This document shows, one piece after another, positions 25,225-35,512 of a stretch of DNA of 64,000 nucleotides. The translations under genes and the position numbers were made by a program. The DNA lies in the NCBI RefSeq assembly GCF_030651495.1, contig NZ_JAUSFI010000102.1, positions 1 to 64,000 of the forward strand, read 5' to 3'. Origin of the DNA: Undibacterium sp. (GTDB lineage: Bacteria > Pseudomonadota > Gammaproteobacteria > Burkholderiales > Burkholderiaceae_D). The stretch's first letter is position 1; every line of letters starts with the position of its first letter. The notes below the pieces were generated by a model. The model made no database searches and had not been told where the DNA came from. It worked only from the letters and a program-made list of their open reading frames with translations.

Positions 25225-26070
25225 TCAAAACCAGCCATCCCAGACTGGCTTAAGCTCTTTAGCTAATGATGGCAAACGCCCGAGATCTGCTGAAGTGTCG
25301 TCTGGCGAATGAAAATCAGAGCCACGCGAACCCATAAAACCATATTGATTTGCTACTTTGGTGTATTCAAGATACTGGTCAACGGTATGACTACCTGTCA
25401 CAACCTCAATCGCGCTGCCACCGTAAGCCTTAAACTCACGGAAAAAAGCATCAAAAGCTATCGGACTTAAATCATAACGCCCCGGATGAGCTACCACGGC
25501 GACGCCACCAGAGCGACGTATCCAGCCAACGGCTTCGGCCAGTGTAGCCCAGCGATGTGGCACGAACCCGGGCTTTCCTTCTGTCAAAAATTTCTTAAAC
25601 ACTGCAGACACATTTTCACAGACGCCAATTTCGACTAAATAACGCGCAAAGTGTGAGCGCGAAATCAGGTCTGGATTTCCTACGTATTTCAGCGCGCCTT
25701 GATAGACATTCGGAATACCTGCTTTGGCCAGATCTGCCGCCATATCTTCGGCGCGTCGCTGGCGGCCAGAGCGTGTCATGGCGAGACCAGCTAACAAATC
25801 GTCATTGGTCTCGTCGATATTTAAGCCGACAATATGAATAGTGCGAGCAGCCCAAGTGACAGAAATTTCAACACCGGTAACATAGCGCATGCCAAGGTCG
25901 AGCGCCGCGGCACGCGCCTGCGCAATACCGCGTATTTCATCGTGATCAGTCAGGGCCCAGACATCAACCCCGTTTGCCGCAGCTCTTGCCGCGACATCAG
26001 CAGGCGCAAGCACTCCATCCGAGATGGTGGAATGGCAGTGAAGATCAACATTAAGCAAAGGCGACGGCAT
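25225..26070 (-). CDS. PHP-domain phosphoesterase (3',5'-nucleoside bisphosphate phosphatase / RNase AM-like)
   Basis: The 281-residue protein has PHP motifs LHCHSTISDG, ALTDHDE, VVAHPGRYD and GSDFHSP. These supply the trinuclear metal ligands. It corresponds to the YciV/TrpH group, which hydrolyses 3',5'-bisphosphonucleosides and trims the 5' ends of short RNAs. The 193-base gap upstream, before the receptor gene end at 26264, contains nothing recognisable. Confidence 0.85.
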   Translation of the reverse strand: MPSPLLNVDLHCHSTISDGVLAPADVAARAAANGVDVWALTDHDEIRGIAQARAAALDLGMRYVTGVEISVTWAARTIHIVGLNIDETNDDLLAGLAMTRSGRQRRAEDMAADLAKAGIPNVYQGALKYVGNPDLISRSHFARYLVEIGVCENVSAVFKKFLTEGKPGFVPHRWATLAEAVGWIRRSGGVAVVAHPGRYDLSPIAFDAFFREFKAYGGSAIEVVTGSHTVDQYLEYTKVANQYGFMGSRGSDFHSPDDTSADLGRLPSLAKELKPVWDGWF

Positions 26071-26263
26071 GATTTGGCAAACAAGAGTACAGATGCTTCA
26101 TTGTACTCCGCCATGAGTGACTCCGCTGCACCGCACAGTCATCAATCCAAGTGGTGAGTCGAATTTAAAACTCATTATTTATGTAGATCAAGCGCGCAAT
26201 AAGTCGACAAACTCAGGTAACAAGCTGAATGAATGAAGCGCATCAAAATAAGATGCGCCGGCG

Positions 26264-28546
26264 CTAGATTTTCATTTCCATTTTAAGCGTCCAGGTCGTA
26301 TAAGTTTTGGCATTACTGGACTGAACATGATTGATGCCACCGGTCGTCACAGCGCTACCGCTCCAGGAATCATCGGCCTGCAAATTATTCGCCGACAAGC
26401 GCAGCTGCATGCCAGGACTAAATTTCCACAGGCCATATACATCAAGCTGGCGCTTAATGCCTGTGCTATTGATCTGCGTATCACTGGCTTGAGTCACATA
26501 CGCTGGCGTCCAGTTGATGTTGCCACCCAAAGTTAACGGCAAACCGGCCGCACGATAGTCCAAACCAAAATTTCCGGTTTGGGCCGGTTGCTGATCCAGG
26601 CGATTATTCGGTCCGAGGATATCGTCTACGCTAGACCAGAAGTGGCTGTAGTTAGTGCGCAAATCAATTGCCGGTCCTTCCGGAAAAAATTCCTGCAACT
26701 GAAACTTAGCTTCCAATTCAACACCACGCGTCATGGCATGGCCTATATTGACAGGAGAAGAGACCCAGCGAGACCCTGTCGATGTCGCCACCAATTCGGT
26801 CTGGCGGCGCATCAAATCATCGATACTGCGGACAAATAAATTGACACTCATGATCCCGGCGCGCGTCAGGTAATGTTCATAAGCGAGGTCAATGCCTTTT
26901 GATAATTCTGGTTTCAACAAGGGATTGCCGGTACGGTCCGGCTTGGTCGGCCCGTTCAAGGGTGAAATAGATGGCAGAGCAATCAGGTCATTCAGCACCG
27001 GAGCACGGTAACTGGAGGTCAGACTCATTCTGACCTGATCCTTACTGCCATCAGGGAGTCGCCATACGGCATGCAAGACCGGACTCCAGACACTACTGGC
27101 GTTTTCCACCACATTGCTTGCGGTGCTACTACTGGTGTGTATGCCCTCCCAGCGTAACCCGGCATAGGCCGACCATTGCGCATTGATATCGAATTCATCC
27201 TGCACAAATGCCGCCAGCCTGCGCGTGCTGGCGGTCAGGTTATCGCCAGAATCAGCAAATTGCGCCGCTCCCTTGTCGTCCAGCGATGCCTTAGTCTGAT
27301 CACGCTTGCCATTTTCTAATTCAAGACCAAGCGCCAGGGTATGACCATCACCAAAAGGCCTGGTGAATTTCCCCCCGGCGTTTAAACTCCTATCGTTGGT
27401 GGCACTGGTGTCGGCGATGCTTTTTAAAAATTGTCCATCGTTACCGTACTCACTGCGCAAGGACGCACTATCCGTCTTGCTGACAGCGCCACCAAATTTG
27501 ATATTCAGTTTTGCATTGTCTTCAAATTTATGCTGCCAATTACCAAAACCTCGCACCAAAGTCGTCTCAGCATTGCCAACCGAATTTGCCAGTGCATATT
27601 CCTGCGCTCCACCCGTTTGATCCAGGTTGCTGGAAGTTCTGGAATTACTGCGAGAGTTCATCATGAAGGGTTGCAGCATCAAGGTATCGCCATTTTCAAA
27701 ACGATAATTAAAGCGCGGCGTGAAGTGGATGCCCGTCGATTCACGATGGGTCACATCCAGCAAATCTTGCTCCAGGGTGGACTGCCCTGACGGGTCTTTT
27801 TCCAAGGTATGTGTTATCACCTCATCGCGTTGGTGATTACGGAAAATCGAGCCGCTTAAGGCGTAAGAAAATTCACCAAGATGTCCAGGATAAGTCAGGG
27901 AAATAGTCGGGGCGCTTCGCCCCTGCTCAAAACTTTCGGAAATTTTCAGTTCAATATCTTTCTGTTTATACTCTTCACGCAAGACGATATTGATCGTCCC
28001 GGCAATCGCTTGTGTGCTGTACTCGGCAACCGGGCCGCGCATCACTTCAATACGTTCGACCTGATCAGGCGACAAGGAATCCATGGAAAATCCACGCGGG
28101 GCCCGCTCACCGTTGATCAAAATTTGGGTATAGCCACTGCCCATGCCACGCATGCGAATATCACCGCCACGGCCTGCCCGACCGCCTACCGTGACACCGG
28201 GCAGACGCTTGAGTATCTCTCCGATGCTGGAGTCTCCATTTCTATCCAATTCTTCACGGCCAAAAATTATTTTTCCAGCCGTAGACAATCGGCGCGCATC
28301 GACATCGGATTGACGTCCGCCTGTAATCGTTACCTGTTGCACGCCATCTTTGACAGAAAGTTCAGAGCGTCTTACTGCAGGCATATTTTTTAAGAGTGGC
28401 TTTTCGCCAGCATCTTCAAGCCCATCCTGCGACTCATTCGCGCTGGCCTTTACAGGTGTTTCTGCTTGTGCGTATGCACCGGATGACGTAGAAAAAGCAG
28501 CGGCAATGGCCAGCGCCACTAGGCTCAAACGAAAAAAATTAGTCAT
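26264..28546 (-). CDS. TonB-dependent outer membrane receptor, substrate unknown
   Basis: The 760-residue protein has a signal peptide ending near AYAQA. A plug domain follows with IGEILKRLPGVTVGG, RGMGSGYTQILINGE and ERIEVMRGPVAEYSTQAIAGTINI, then a long beta-barrel ending in a typical aromatic-poor strand (LKMEMKI). The plug features resemble siderophore and colicin I-type receptors. No riboswitch or Fur box was recognised upstream, so the ligand is open. It is transcribed alone between the purF and PHP genes. Confidence 0.85.
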   Translation of the reverse strand: MTNFFRLSLVALAIAAAFSTSSGAYAQAETPVKASANESQDGLEDAGEKPLLKNMPAVRRSELSVKDGVQQVTITGGRQSDVDARRLSTAGKIIFGREELDRNGDSSIGEILKRLPGVTVGGRAGRGGDIRMRGMGSGYTQILINGERAPRGFSMDSLSPDQVERIEVMRGPVAEYSTQAIAGTINIVLREEYKQKDIELKISESFEQGRSAPTISLTYPGHLGEFSYALSGSIFRNHQRDEVITHTLEKDPSGQSTLEQDLLDVTHRESTGIHFTPRFNYRFENGDTLMLQPFMMNSRSNSRTSSNLDQTGGAQEYALANSVGNAETTLVRGFGNWQHKFEDNAKLNIKFGGAVSKTDSASLRSEYGNDGQFLKSIADTSATNDRSLNAGGKFTRPFGDGHTLALGLELENGKRDQTKASLDDKGAAQFADSGDNLTASTRRLAAFVQDEFDINAQWSAYAGLRWEGIHTSSSTASNVVENASSVWSPVLHAVWRLPDGSKDQVRMSLTSSYRAPVLNDLIALPSISPLNGPTKPDRTGNPLLKPELSKGIDLAYEHYLTRAGIMSVNLFVRSIDDLMRRQTELVATSTGSRWVSSPVNIGHAMTRGVELEAKFQLQEFFPEGPAIDLRTNYSHFWSSVDDILGPNNRLDQQPAQTGNFGLDYRAAGLPLTLGGNINWTPAYVTQASDTQINSTGIKRQLDVYGLWKFSPGMQLRLSANNLQADDSWSGSAVTTGGINHVQSSNAKTYTTWTLKMEMKI

Positions 28547-28778
28547 GGAGACGCATTAGGTAAGATCACATTGATAGCAAAAAACAGGTAAAACCTTCTA
28601 CCCCCGTCAAAGCACACATTGTATTTTCAAATCCCCTTTTGAATCCAGCGAATCGGACTTGTGTTTTGTATTGAATTGAAACAAGGACAAGTACGACTGT
28701 TACTTAAGGATACCTGCCGAAATACGCTTTTCATTTTTGGTAAGAATATTCAAAATTCGCCCGGTGTATGGCCTGACA

Positions 28779-28835
28779 CGCATATTCCATGCGGGTCTCC
28801 AGCCTATCGCCTCTGAAACCCGCATGGGATATGCG
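28779..28835. repeat. REP-like palindromic repeat, copy 1
   Basis: The arms 28779-28796 (CGCATATTCCATGCGGGT) and 28818-28835 (ACCCGCATGGGATATGCG) form an 18-bp stem with one mismatch or wobble. The 21-base loop contains CTCCAGCCTATCGCCTC. A second copy with the same arms and nearly the same loop lies at 63282-63338. Both are intergenic. The size and pairing fit REP/BIME-type elements. Confidence 0.75.
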
Positions 28836-28978
28836 CGACAGCCGTGCTAGTTTTTGATTTTTTTCGATTAGCCATACCGACTACAATCATCCTGCGGCAG
28901 GAATATTCAAACCATTTTTTAGGCCCCTCATAAAATGATGGTGCCAAGTGACGCATTACTATTTCGTTAACGACCGCA

Positions 28979-29014
28979 ATAAAAAAAAGCCTGCCGCGAA
29001 AGAACGCGACAGGC
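28979..29014 (-). terminator. Terminator of purF
   Basis: On the minus strand, GCCTGTCGCG / CGCGGCAGGC form a hairpin with one mismatch followed by eight T. It lies 20 bases after the purF stop. Confidence 0.85.
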
Positions 29015-29034
29015 CATTTAGCGAATCTTCACAA

Positions 29035-30552
29035 TTAATCTGTGCCAGCCAGATTCAAATTTAATTGCGAGCGCATCATATCTTCGGTATCTGGACGTGG
29101 ATTATTCCGCGCAGCTTCCAGCCGGTCCAAATAGGCCGGGGTCACGTCACCAGTGACGTAATAGCCGTCAAAACAAGAAGCTTCAATACTACGCAAGGCC
29201 GGATTCACATCGGAGATAGAACGCTTCATCGCCGCCACATCCTGATACACCAGCGCATCAGCAGTGATCTCGCGACACACTTCTTCTTCACTGCGACCGT
29301 AAGCAATCAATTCACTACGGGTCGGCATATCAATGCCATATACGTTAGGGAACTGTACTGGCGGTGCGGCAGAAGCAAAAATCACGCGCCGGGCACCCGA
29401 CTCGCGCGCCATCTGCACGATCTCACGACTGGTCGTGCCGCGTACGATAGAATCGTCCACCAGCAACACGTTCTTGCCTTTAAATTCAGAACCGATCGCA
29501 TTGAGCTTCTGACGCACTGATTTCCGCCGTATCGCCTGCCCAGGCATCATAAAAGTACGGCCTATATAACGGTTTTTAATAAAACCTTCGCGGTAATCCA
29601 GATTCAGTGTAGAAGCCAATTCCATCGCTGATGGACGAGATGAATCAGGGATAGGCATGACGACATCAATCTCGCCATCACGGAACTGATTGCGTATTTT
29701 TTCTGCCAGATACTGCCCCATTTTCAGGCGCGTCAAATACACCGAAGCGCCATCAATAATCGAATCAGGACGCGCCAGATACACGTATTCAAACGCACAA
29801 GGATTCAGACTAGGATTTTCTGCACATTGTTCGCTGTACATTTTTCCGTCTAGGTCAATAAAAATGGCTTCACCCGGTTCGACATCGCGCTCAAACTTAA
29901 AGCCCAAGCCCTCCAGCGCAACCGATTCACTGGCCAGCATATATTCGACACCCTTGTCCGTATGGGAAATGCCAAGACAAAGCGGACGGATACCAAACGG
30001 ATCACGGAAAGCGAGCAAACCATAACCGGCAATTTGTGCCACTACGGCATAGGAACCGCGCACCCGTCGATGCAACATAGACACAGCACGAAACAATGCG
30101 GCAGGATCAAGCGAATAACCGTTGATCACTTCCTGAATCTGATGCGCCAGAATGTTAAGCAATACTTCGGAGTCAGAATCGGTATTGAGATGACGGTAAT
30201 CGTTCTTAAACAGCTCTACCTTCAATTCAGCCGCATTGGTCAGATTGCCGTTATGGGCTAGCGTGATACCGAAAGGGGCATTAACATAAAACGGTTGTGC
30301 TTCTTCTTCGCTGGTGGAACCTGCCGTCGGATAACGCACCTGGCCAATGCCGATATTCCCTGGCAAAGAGCGCATATTTCGCGTGCGAAACACATCTCTG
30401 ACCAGACCATTTGCCTTGTGCATGGCAAATTTATTGCCATGACTGGTGGCGATACCAGCCGCATCTTGACCACGATGCTGCAATAGCAGCAAAGCATCAT
30501 AAAGCAGTTGATTTACGGGACTATTTGAAACTACGCCAACGATGCCACACAT
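29035..30552 (-). CDS. purF: Amidophosphoribosyltransferase
   Basis: The 505-residue enzyme begins MCGIVGVVSN with the nucleophilic Cys at position 2 of the glutaminase domain. The PRPP-binding loop is VLLVDDSIVRGTTS near residue 365. It catalyses the first committed step of purine synthesis. Length and the downstream cvpA association (cvpA lies just upstream in the transcript) are typical. Confidence 0.96.
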   Translation of the reverse strand: MCGIVGVVSNSPVNQLLYDALLLLQHRGQDAAGIATSHGNKFAMHKANGLVRDVFRTRNMRSLPGNIGIGQVRYPTAGSTSEEEAQPFYVNAPFGITLAHNGNLTNAAELKVELFKNDYRHLNTDSDSEVLLNILAHQIQEVINGYSLDPAALFRAVSMLHRRVRGSYAVVAQIAGYGLLAFRDPFGIRPLCLGISHTDKGVEYMLASESVALEGLGFKFERDVEPGEAIFIDLDGKMYSEQCAENPSLNPCAFEYVYLARPDSIIDGASVYLTRLKMGQYLAEKIRNQFRDGEIDVVMPIPDSSRPSAMELASTLNLDYREGFIKNRYIGRTFMMPGQAIRRKSVRQKLNAIGSEFKGKNVLLVDDSIVRGTTSREIVQMARESGARRVIFASAAPPVQFPNVYGIDMPTRSELIAYGRSEEEVCREITADALVYQDVAAMKRSISDVNPALRSIEASCFDGYYVTGDVTPAYLDRLEAARNNPRPDTEDMMRSQLNLNLAGTD

Positions 30553-30595
30553 GGTGGACTCCTAAAAAACAAATTAAAATCGAATCAAGATTACA

Positions 30596-31084
30596 TTAAA
30601 ATTTAACGTACTGAACAACTGAGCCTGGCAGAAATGGCATTGCCGTCTGTACTGCGGTTTCCGCCATGGGACTCAATAAGGCCTCTTTCCAGAATGACTG
30701 CTGCGGGATAGCGGTCATGCCACAGATCAGCACTGCCGCCATGACAATCACACATCCACGCGCCAAGCCAAACAAGCCGCCCAACCCACGGTCTGCCAAG
30801 GTCAAACCGCTGGCCTTGATCAGTGCGTCAACTGCCCGCATCAATAGAGACATTAGCAAACGCACGCCAATAAACAAGGCTAAAAAAGCAACGATCAAGC
30901 GCAACATCTGTCCTGGAATAAGTGCCGGCAGCCAGGTAGCCACCACTGCACCATAAGCATTCGCGACCACCAAAGAGACAACCCAACTCACCAACGACAA
31001 CATTTCTTTAATCAAACCCCGCATGGTGCTGACAATGATGGAACACAGTAAAATGAACAGCACCAGATAATCGAATATGGTCAT
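30596..31084 (-). CDS. cvpA: CvpA family membrane protein
   Basis: The 162-residue protein begins MTIFDYLVLFILLCSIIVS and has four hydrophobic segments with RGLIKEMLSLVSWVVSL, the CvpA signature. CvpA is linked to colicin V production and envelope stress resistance. It sits between dedD and purF in the transcript, an arrangement conserved in proteobacteria. Confidence 0.9.
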   Translation of the reverse strand: MTIFDYLVLFILLCSIIVSTMRGLIKEMLSLVSWVVSLVVANAYGAVVATWLPALIPGQMLRLIVAFLALFIGVRLLMSLLMRAVDALIKASGLTLADRGLGGLFGLARGCVIVMAAVLICGMTAIPQQSFWKEALLSPMAETAVQTAMPFLPGSVVQYVKF

Positions 31085-31096
31085 GAAAGTCGCCCT

Positions 31097-32113
31097 TTAA
31101 AGGGGAATCAGCGTGCCACTCAAGCCTAGCTTGATCAGTTTTGCGCGTGTTTTTTCCGCCTCTTCCTTAGAGCTAAATGGGCCTACGCGGACACGAATTT
31201 TTTCGCCCGAGGTCGTTGCCACCTTCTGGGTATACGATTTAATACTGGCGCTCTTGAGCTTACCTTGTAACTCATTGACTTTTTCTTGCGTAACCAGTGC
31301 GGCAACTTGCACCACATAACCAGAATGCGCCTTGTCCGCCACATCCGGTTTATCCGCTATCTTTGCCGGTACTTTGCCTTCAAGAATTGACATGGCCCTG
31401 GCAGCCTCACCGGCCGTTTCTGTCTTGCTGGCACCATTAGAAACTGGCTCATCGATCACCTCAGTATGCGCTGTTTTAACGGGAGGCTTAATGGTTACCG
31501 GAGTTAATGGTTTAGATTTAGGCTCTGCCTTACTATCTATTTTTTGATCCGATTTAACAGACGCTATGCTGTCATTTTTTTTTGCTACAGGTAATGACTG
31601 GGTAACGCTATTTTTGCTGGCTGAGGGCGTGATGGCTAACGGATCTGACGCCACTAACTTGCCTTTGTTTGCCACCGCTACCGGAGCGGCAATGATCTCT
31701 TCCAGAGGCTCAGTGTCAGTGGCGTTATTAGTTACCTTACTTTTCCCAGTCGCAACAGATGGAGTCATTCCAGTGCCGGAAGAGCTTGAGGTCAGAGGCT
31801 TGTCTTTAGACGGTATCTGGATATTAATGTCATCTGCCAGAGGCTTGGGCTCGGAATCGAGTAACATCGGCAAGCCTATCACTGCGGCAAACACCAATGC
31901 TAAGGCGCCGATAAGGCGACGTCTGGCACGTTTTTTTTCCGGCAGGACAGGGTCCACAGCCTTGTTTTTACGTGCGCTCTGATTCTGGGTCTGGGCGCGC
32001 TTGGTGCCGGCGCGCGCAGACTTACTTTCCGCCTCGGAGCGGGAACAAAATTCGCCGTTATCCGTATCCTCAGATGCTTCTTGCTTTTGCTTGAACAACG
32101 AGAGTAAACCCAT
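31097..32113 (-). CDS. dedD: SPOR-domain protein, DedD-like
   Basis: The 338-residue protein has a cytoplasmic N-terminus rich in charged residues, one membrane segment (LIGALALVFAAVIGLPMLL, about 67-85) and a long Lys/Pro/Ser-rich linker. The C-terminal SPOR domain (HSGYVVQVAALVTQEKVNEL ... IRVRVGPFSSKEEAEK) follows. SPOR domains bind denuded peptidoglycan at the division site. It lies between folC and cvpA as in E. coli. Confidence 0.88.
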   Translation of the reverse strand: MGLLSLFKQKQEASEDTDNGEFCSRSEAESKSARAGTKRAQTQNQSARKNKAVDPVLPEKKRARRRLIGALALVFAAVIGLPMLLDSEPKPLADDINIQIPSKDKPLTSSSSGTGMTPSVATGKSKVTNNATDTEPLEEIIAAPVAVANKGKLVASDPLAITPSASKNSVTQSLPVAKKNDSIASVKSDQKIDSKAEPKSKPLTPVTIKPPVKTAHTEVIDEPVSNGASKTETAGEAARAMSILEGKVPAKIADKPDVADKAHSGYVVQVAALVTQEKVNELQGKLKSASIKSYTQKVATTSGEKIRVRVGPFSSKEEAEKTRAKLIKLGLSGTLIPL

Positions 32114-32234
32114 GTGCAGATATATGATTAGTTAAGAAAATTTCAGCGGTTGAATGGCAGATCTGATTTTTTGTAACAATGCTTAATAAAAATTCGCATT
32201 AACCGTTCTCAGTAAGCATTTTCAATCAGCATTC

Positions 32235-33524
32235 TCAATGATATTGGGATTTTCTGGCTCTCATCACACCCGCAACGGTAAGGAAAGAACCAAAGACCGC
32301 TATTCTATCATTTTCACCGGCCTTACTGAGTGCATAGGCATAAGCGGCTTCGGGAGAAGTAAAATCTTGTATGCTGTGTTCCGGATCTTGTAGCACACCA
32401 GCCGCAATCAACTGGTCATGGATCTGTGCTGCACTGGCGGCACGCGGCAGCGGCAAATCGGTAACACACCAGTGATCGATCTTGCCTTTCATTTGCTCAA
32501 TGACACCGGCAATATCCTTATCCAGCATAGAGCCAAACACGGCATAGGTGAAGGCATGAAACCCCATATTGTCGAAATTTTGCGCCAATGTCGCTGCGGC
32601 ATGCGGGTTATGCGCTACATCCAGCACAACGGTTGGCCGACCGGGCATCACCTGGAAGCGCCCCGGCAAATCCACCATCACCAGACCACTGCGGACCTCT
32701 TGCGCACCAACCGGCAGACGTAATTTAAGTACCTCCAGCGCAGCCAGCGCGGCAGAAGCATTGAGCAATTGATTAGCCCCACGTAAGCTAGGGTAGCCGA
32801 GTGAATTGCGGCGCTGTTCACGTCCGGCAAAATTCCACTGTTGTTTATCGCCGTTATAGTTGAAATCACGGCCAAACAAACGCAGGTCAGCACCGATACT
32901 TTGCGCATGATCGATCAGTGATTGCGGCGGAATCGGATCAGCGCAAATAGCGGCTTTTCCCGCACGGAAAATACCCGCTTTTTCGAAGCCGATTTTTTCA
33001 CGCGTATCGCCCAGATAATCGACGTGATCAATATCCACGCTAGTGACGATCGCCACATCGGCATCAATCACGTTAACCGCATCAAGACGGCCACCCAGGC
33101 CGACCTCGAGTATCACCACATCCAGTTTGGCGTCCGCCAGCAGTTTGCAAATGGCCAAGGTAGTGAATTCAAAATAAGTCAGTGAAATCGCTGCGCGTGC
33201 CGCTTCGACTTCGGCAAAGCTATCGATAAAAACCTGATCTTTGACTGATTCACCATTAATGCGAGCGCGCTCATTAAAATCCAGAAAATGTGGCTTGCTA
33301 TACAAACCCACACGATATCCAGCCTGCAGCAGTATCGACTCCAGCATGGCGCAGGTTGAACCCTTGCCGTTGGTGCCGCCCACCATGATGACAGGACAGG
33401 CGTAATGTATGCCGAGACGGTCTTTGACTGCAGCGACGCGCTCCAGTCCCATATCAATTTCTTTGGCATGACGGGTTTCCAGTAATGACAACCAGCCGCT
33501 CAGGGTATTTGGATTATTTGGCAT
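32235..33524 (-). CDS. folC: Dihydrofolate / folylpolyglutamate synthase
   Basis: The 429-residue Mur-ligase-like enzyme has the ATP loop VGGTNGKGSTCAML near residue 48, TYFEFTTLA, EVGLGGRLDAVN and DIDHVDYLGDT. It makes dihydrofolate and adds glutamates. The start at ATG 33524 fits the family N-terminus, but no ribosome binding site precedes it. The bases immediately upstream are the T-run of a terminator-like hairpin. Confidence 0.93.
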   Translation of the reverse strand: MPNNPNTLSGWLSLLETRHAKEIDMGLERVAAVKDRLGIHYACPVIMVGGTNGKGSTCAMLESILLQAGYRVGLYSKPHFLDFNERARINGESVKDQVFIDSFAEVEAARAAISLTYFEFTTLAICKLLADAKLDVVILEVGLGGRLDAVNVIDADVAIVTSVDIDHVDYLGDTREKIGFEKAGIFRAGKAAICADPIPPQSLIDHAQSIGADLRLFGRDFNYNGDKQQWNFAGREQRRNSLGYPSLRGANQLLNASAALAALEVLKLRLPVGAQEVRSGLVMVDLPGRFQVMPGRPTVVLDVAHNPHAAATLAQNFDNMGFHAFTYAVFGSMLDKDIAGVIEQMKGKIDHWCVTDLPLPRAASAAQIHDQLIAAGVLQDPEHSIQDFTSPEAAYAYALSKAGENDRIAVFGSFLTVAGVMRARKSQYH

Positions 33525-33570
33525 AAAATAAAAAAAGTCCGACAGGCCTTTTAGTCTGGCTTGTTCGGAC
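33525..33570 (-). terminator. Terminator-like hairpin between accD and folC
   Basis: On the minus strand, GTCCGA...GGCC-type arms (33537-33570) form an imperfect stem followed by seven T and an AT-rich run that abuts the folC ATG. It would end accD transcripts or attenuate read-through into folC. Confidence 0.65.
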
Positions 33571-33589
33571 TGATTTAGAAACGAAAAAA

Positions 33590-34462
33590 TTAGGCGACAG
33601 CGTCGGCTGGTTGGTTTTGCAATATCGCCAGCAAACGGGCAATCTCTTCACGCAGATTACGACGATCGACGATCATATCAACGGCACCTTTTTGCACCAA
33701 AAATTCAGCCCGCTGAAATCCTTCAGGAAGTTTTTCGCGCACGGTATTTTCAATCACACGCGGCCCGGCAAAACCGATCAGCGCCTTAGGTTCTGCGATC
33801 ACGACATCGCCCATAAAGGCGAATGAGGCGGAGACTCCGCCCATAGTCGGATCAGTTAAGACCGAAATAAAAGGCAGCTTCTTTTCTGACAACTTGGTCA
33901 GCATAGCGGTGGTCTTTGCCATTTGCATCAGGGATAACAATCCTTCTTGCATACGCGCACCGCCAGTTGCAGTAAAGCAGATAAACGGCACTTTTTGCTC
34001 CAAAGCCGCTTGCACTCCACGTACAAAACGTTCCCCGACGACCGACCCCATGGAACCGCCCATGAAGCCAAATTCAAAACACGCCATGACTAAAGGCACG
34101 CTCATGATAGAGCCACCCATCACTACCATCGCGTCGGTTTCACCGGTAGTTTCCAGGGCGTCCTTGAGGCGATCAGGGTATTTTTTGCTATCTTTGAACT
34201 TCAGCGTATCAACCGGCAATACTTCCTGGCCGATTTCATAGCGCCCACCCGCATCGAGCAAGGCATCGAGACGCTCACGGGCGCTGATACGCAAGTGATG
34301 ACTGCATTTAGGGCAAACATGGATATTGGCTTCCAGATCCGAACGGTAAAGTACCGCTTCACAGGACGGGCATTTGACCCACAGGCCTTCCGGCATCGAT
34401 TTACGATTAGTCGATACCGAGCGTTGTATACGTGGTGGAAGTAGTTTTTCTAGCCAACTCAT
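33590..34462 (-). CDS. accD: Acetyl-CoA carboxylase carboxyltransferase beta subunit
   Basis: The 290-residue protein starts [12 protein letters not shown]. It has the four-Cys zinc ribbon ([10 protein letters not shown] ... CPKCSHH, about 26-50), then [19 protein letters not shown] and [11 protein letters not shown] of the crotonase-type carboxyltransferase. It transfers carboxyl from biotin to acetyl-CoA. ATG 34462 has a clear AGGAG site. It follows trpA, as in many Burkholderiales. Confidence 0.95.
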   Translation of the reverse strand: MSWLEKLLPPRIQRSVSTNRKSMPEGLWVKCPSCEAVLYRSDLEANIHVCPKCSHHLRISARERLDALLDAGGRYEIGQEVLPVDTLKFKDSKKYPDRLKDALETTGETDAMVVMGGSIMSVPLVMACFEFGFMGGSMGSVVGERFVRGVQAALEQKVPFICFTATGGARMQEGLLSLMQMAKTTAMLTKLSEKKLPFISVLTDPTMGGVSASFAFMGDVVIAEPKALIGFAGPRVIENTVREKLPEGFQRAEFLVQKGAVDMIVDRRNLREEIARLLAILQNQPADAVA

Positions 34463-34576
34463 AAAATTCTCCTGAATTCGGCTTGCACGCAATGTTTGCA
34501 CGCAAGCATCATCTTTACTTCTGGTTCTATATTTACCCCTGCCGAGGCAGAAGAATAAACAGGTTCGGCGCGTATT

Positions 34577-35374
34577 CTACTCGTCCAAAGCCTGTCTGAC
34601 ACCAGAAATAAACGTTTTTACCGCAGCGACAGCCTGTTCGCGCGGGGTATTTTCCAGCTCCTGAATGATGCGAGAGCCTATCACAACCGCATCGGACACG
34701 GTGGATATGGCTTTTGCCGTGGCCCCATCACGTATCCCGAAACCCACTCCCACCGGTACTTTAACGTGTTTTTTGATACGTGGAATCATCGCCGCCACTG
34801 CATCCAGATCCAGGCTACCGGATCCCGTGACACCTTTTAACGAGACATAATACACATAACCAGAGGCAACTTTGCCGACCTGTTCGATGCGCTCATCGGT
34901 CGAGGTTGGCGCCAGCAAGAAAATGGTATCCATACCGTGCTGACGCATATTCTTGGTAAAGTCTTCACACTCTTCCGGCGGATAATCAACCACCAGCACA
35001 CCATCTACACCGGCTTCGGCGGCTTGCGAGATAAAGACATTTTGTCCCATGCGCTCGATCGGATTAGCGTACCCCATCAACACCACCGGGGTAAGTTGGT
35101 TGCTAGTGCGAAATTCACGGACAAATTGCAATACGTCACGCAAACCTACGCCCTGCAGCAATGCACGCTCGGACGCCCGCTGTATCACCGGTCCGTCTGC
35201 CATAGGATCAGAGAACGGCACCCCTAATTCGATAATATCGGCGCCGCCTTCGACCAGCGCATGCATCAGCGGCACCGTGAGTTCAGGGGCTGGATCGCCG
35301 GCAGTGATGAAAGGGATCAATCCTTTTTTATGGTTGACTGCCAATGCAGCCATGCATGCTTGTATTCTTGACAT
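34577..35374 (-). CDS. trpA: Tryptophan synthase alpha chain
   Basis: The 265-residue TIM-barrel protein has [32 protein letters not shown] (catalytic Glu and Asp), [11 protein letters not shown] and [13 protein letters not shown]. It cleaves indole-glycerol phosphate. The start follows trpB after a 208-base gap that holds a palindromic repeat element. Confidence 0.95.
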   Translation of the reverse strand: MSRIQACMAALAVNHKKGLIPFITAGDPAPELTVPLMHALVEGGADIIELGVPFSDPMADGPVIQRASERALLQGVGLRDVLQFVREFRTSNQLTPVVLMGYANPIERMGQNVFISQAAEAGVDGVLVVDYPPEECEDFTKNMRQHGMDTIFLLAPTSTDERIEQVGKVASGYVYYVSLKGVTGSGSLDLDAVAAMIPRIKKHVKVPVGVGFGIRDGATAKAISTVSDAVVIGSRIIQELENTPREQAVAAVKTFISGVRQALDE

Positions 35375-35432
35375 ATGGTCTTATCCGAAAAATACGTCCC
35401 GCTCAACGCGAACGCAAAAACTAATTTTTTAT

Positions 35433-35512
35433 ATACTCCCCACCAGTATATTTTCAATGCGCACGATTACTATGCGCAATCAGGTGATTTTTTAAAACTT
35501 TAAGGGGAGTAT
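35433..35512. repeat. Nested palindromic (MITE-like) repeat, copy A
   Basis: The 80-bp element has ends ATACTCCCC (35433-35441) and GGGGAGTAT (35504-35512). An inner inverted repeat ATGCGCA ... TGCGCA lies near its centre. Copies B (43109-43198) and C (44870-44950) share the ends and the inner GCGCA/TGCGC hairpin. It is inserted between trpB and trpA. No flanking target duplication was verified and no coding capacity is present. Confidence 0.75.

Larger units (their letters stand above)
28561..29034. other. Intergenic region with REP-like repeat and purF terminator
   Basis: This 474-base gap has no gene. It holds the probable promoter region of the receptor (28560-28760, AT-rich), a REP-like palindrome (28779-28835) and the purF terminator (28979-29014). 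I see no tRNA and no riboswitch consensus. Confidence 0.6.

Noticed and set aside
27881..28393. 170-codon plus-strand frame opposite the receptor gene
   Set aside because: Antisense shadow; the minus-strand frame has clear TonB receptor motifs.
26264..28546. First TonB-dependent receptor as part of the peptide cluster
   Set aside because: It lies 17 kb away among housekeeping genes on the other strand.
28561..28760. Possible riboswitch upstream of the receptor at 26264-28546
   Set aside because: I looked for cobalamin and TPP conserved boxes and found none.
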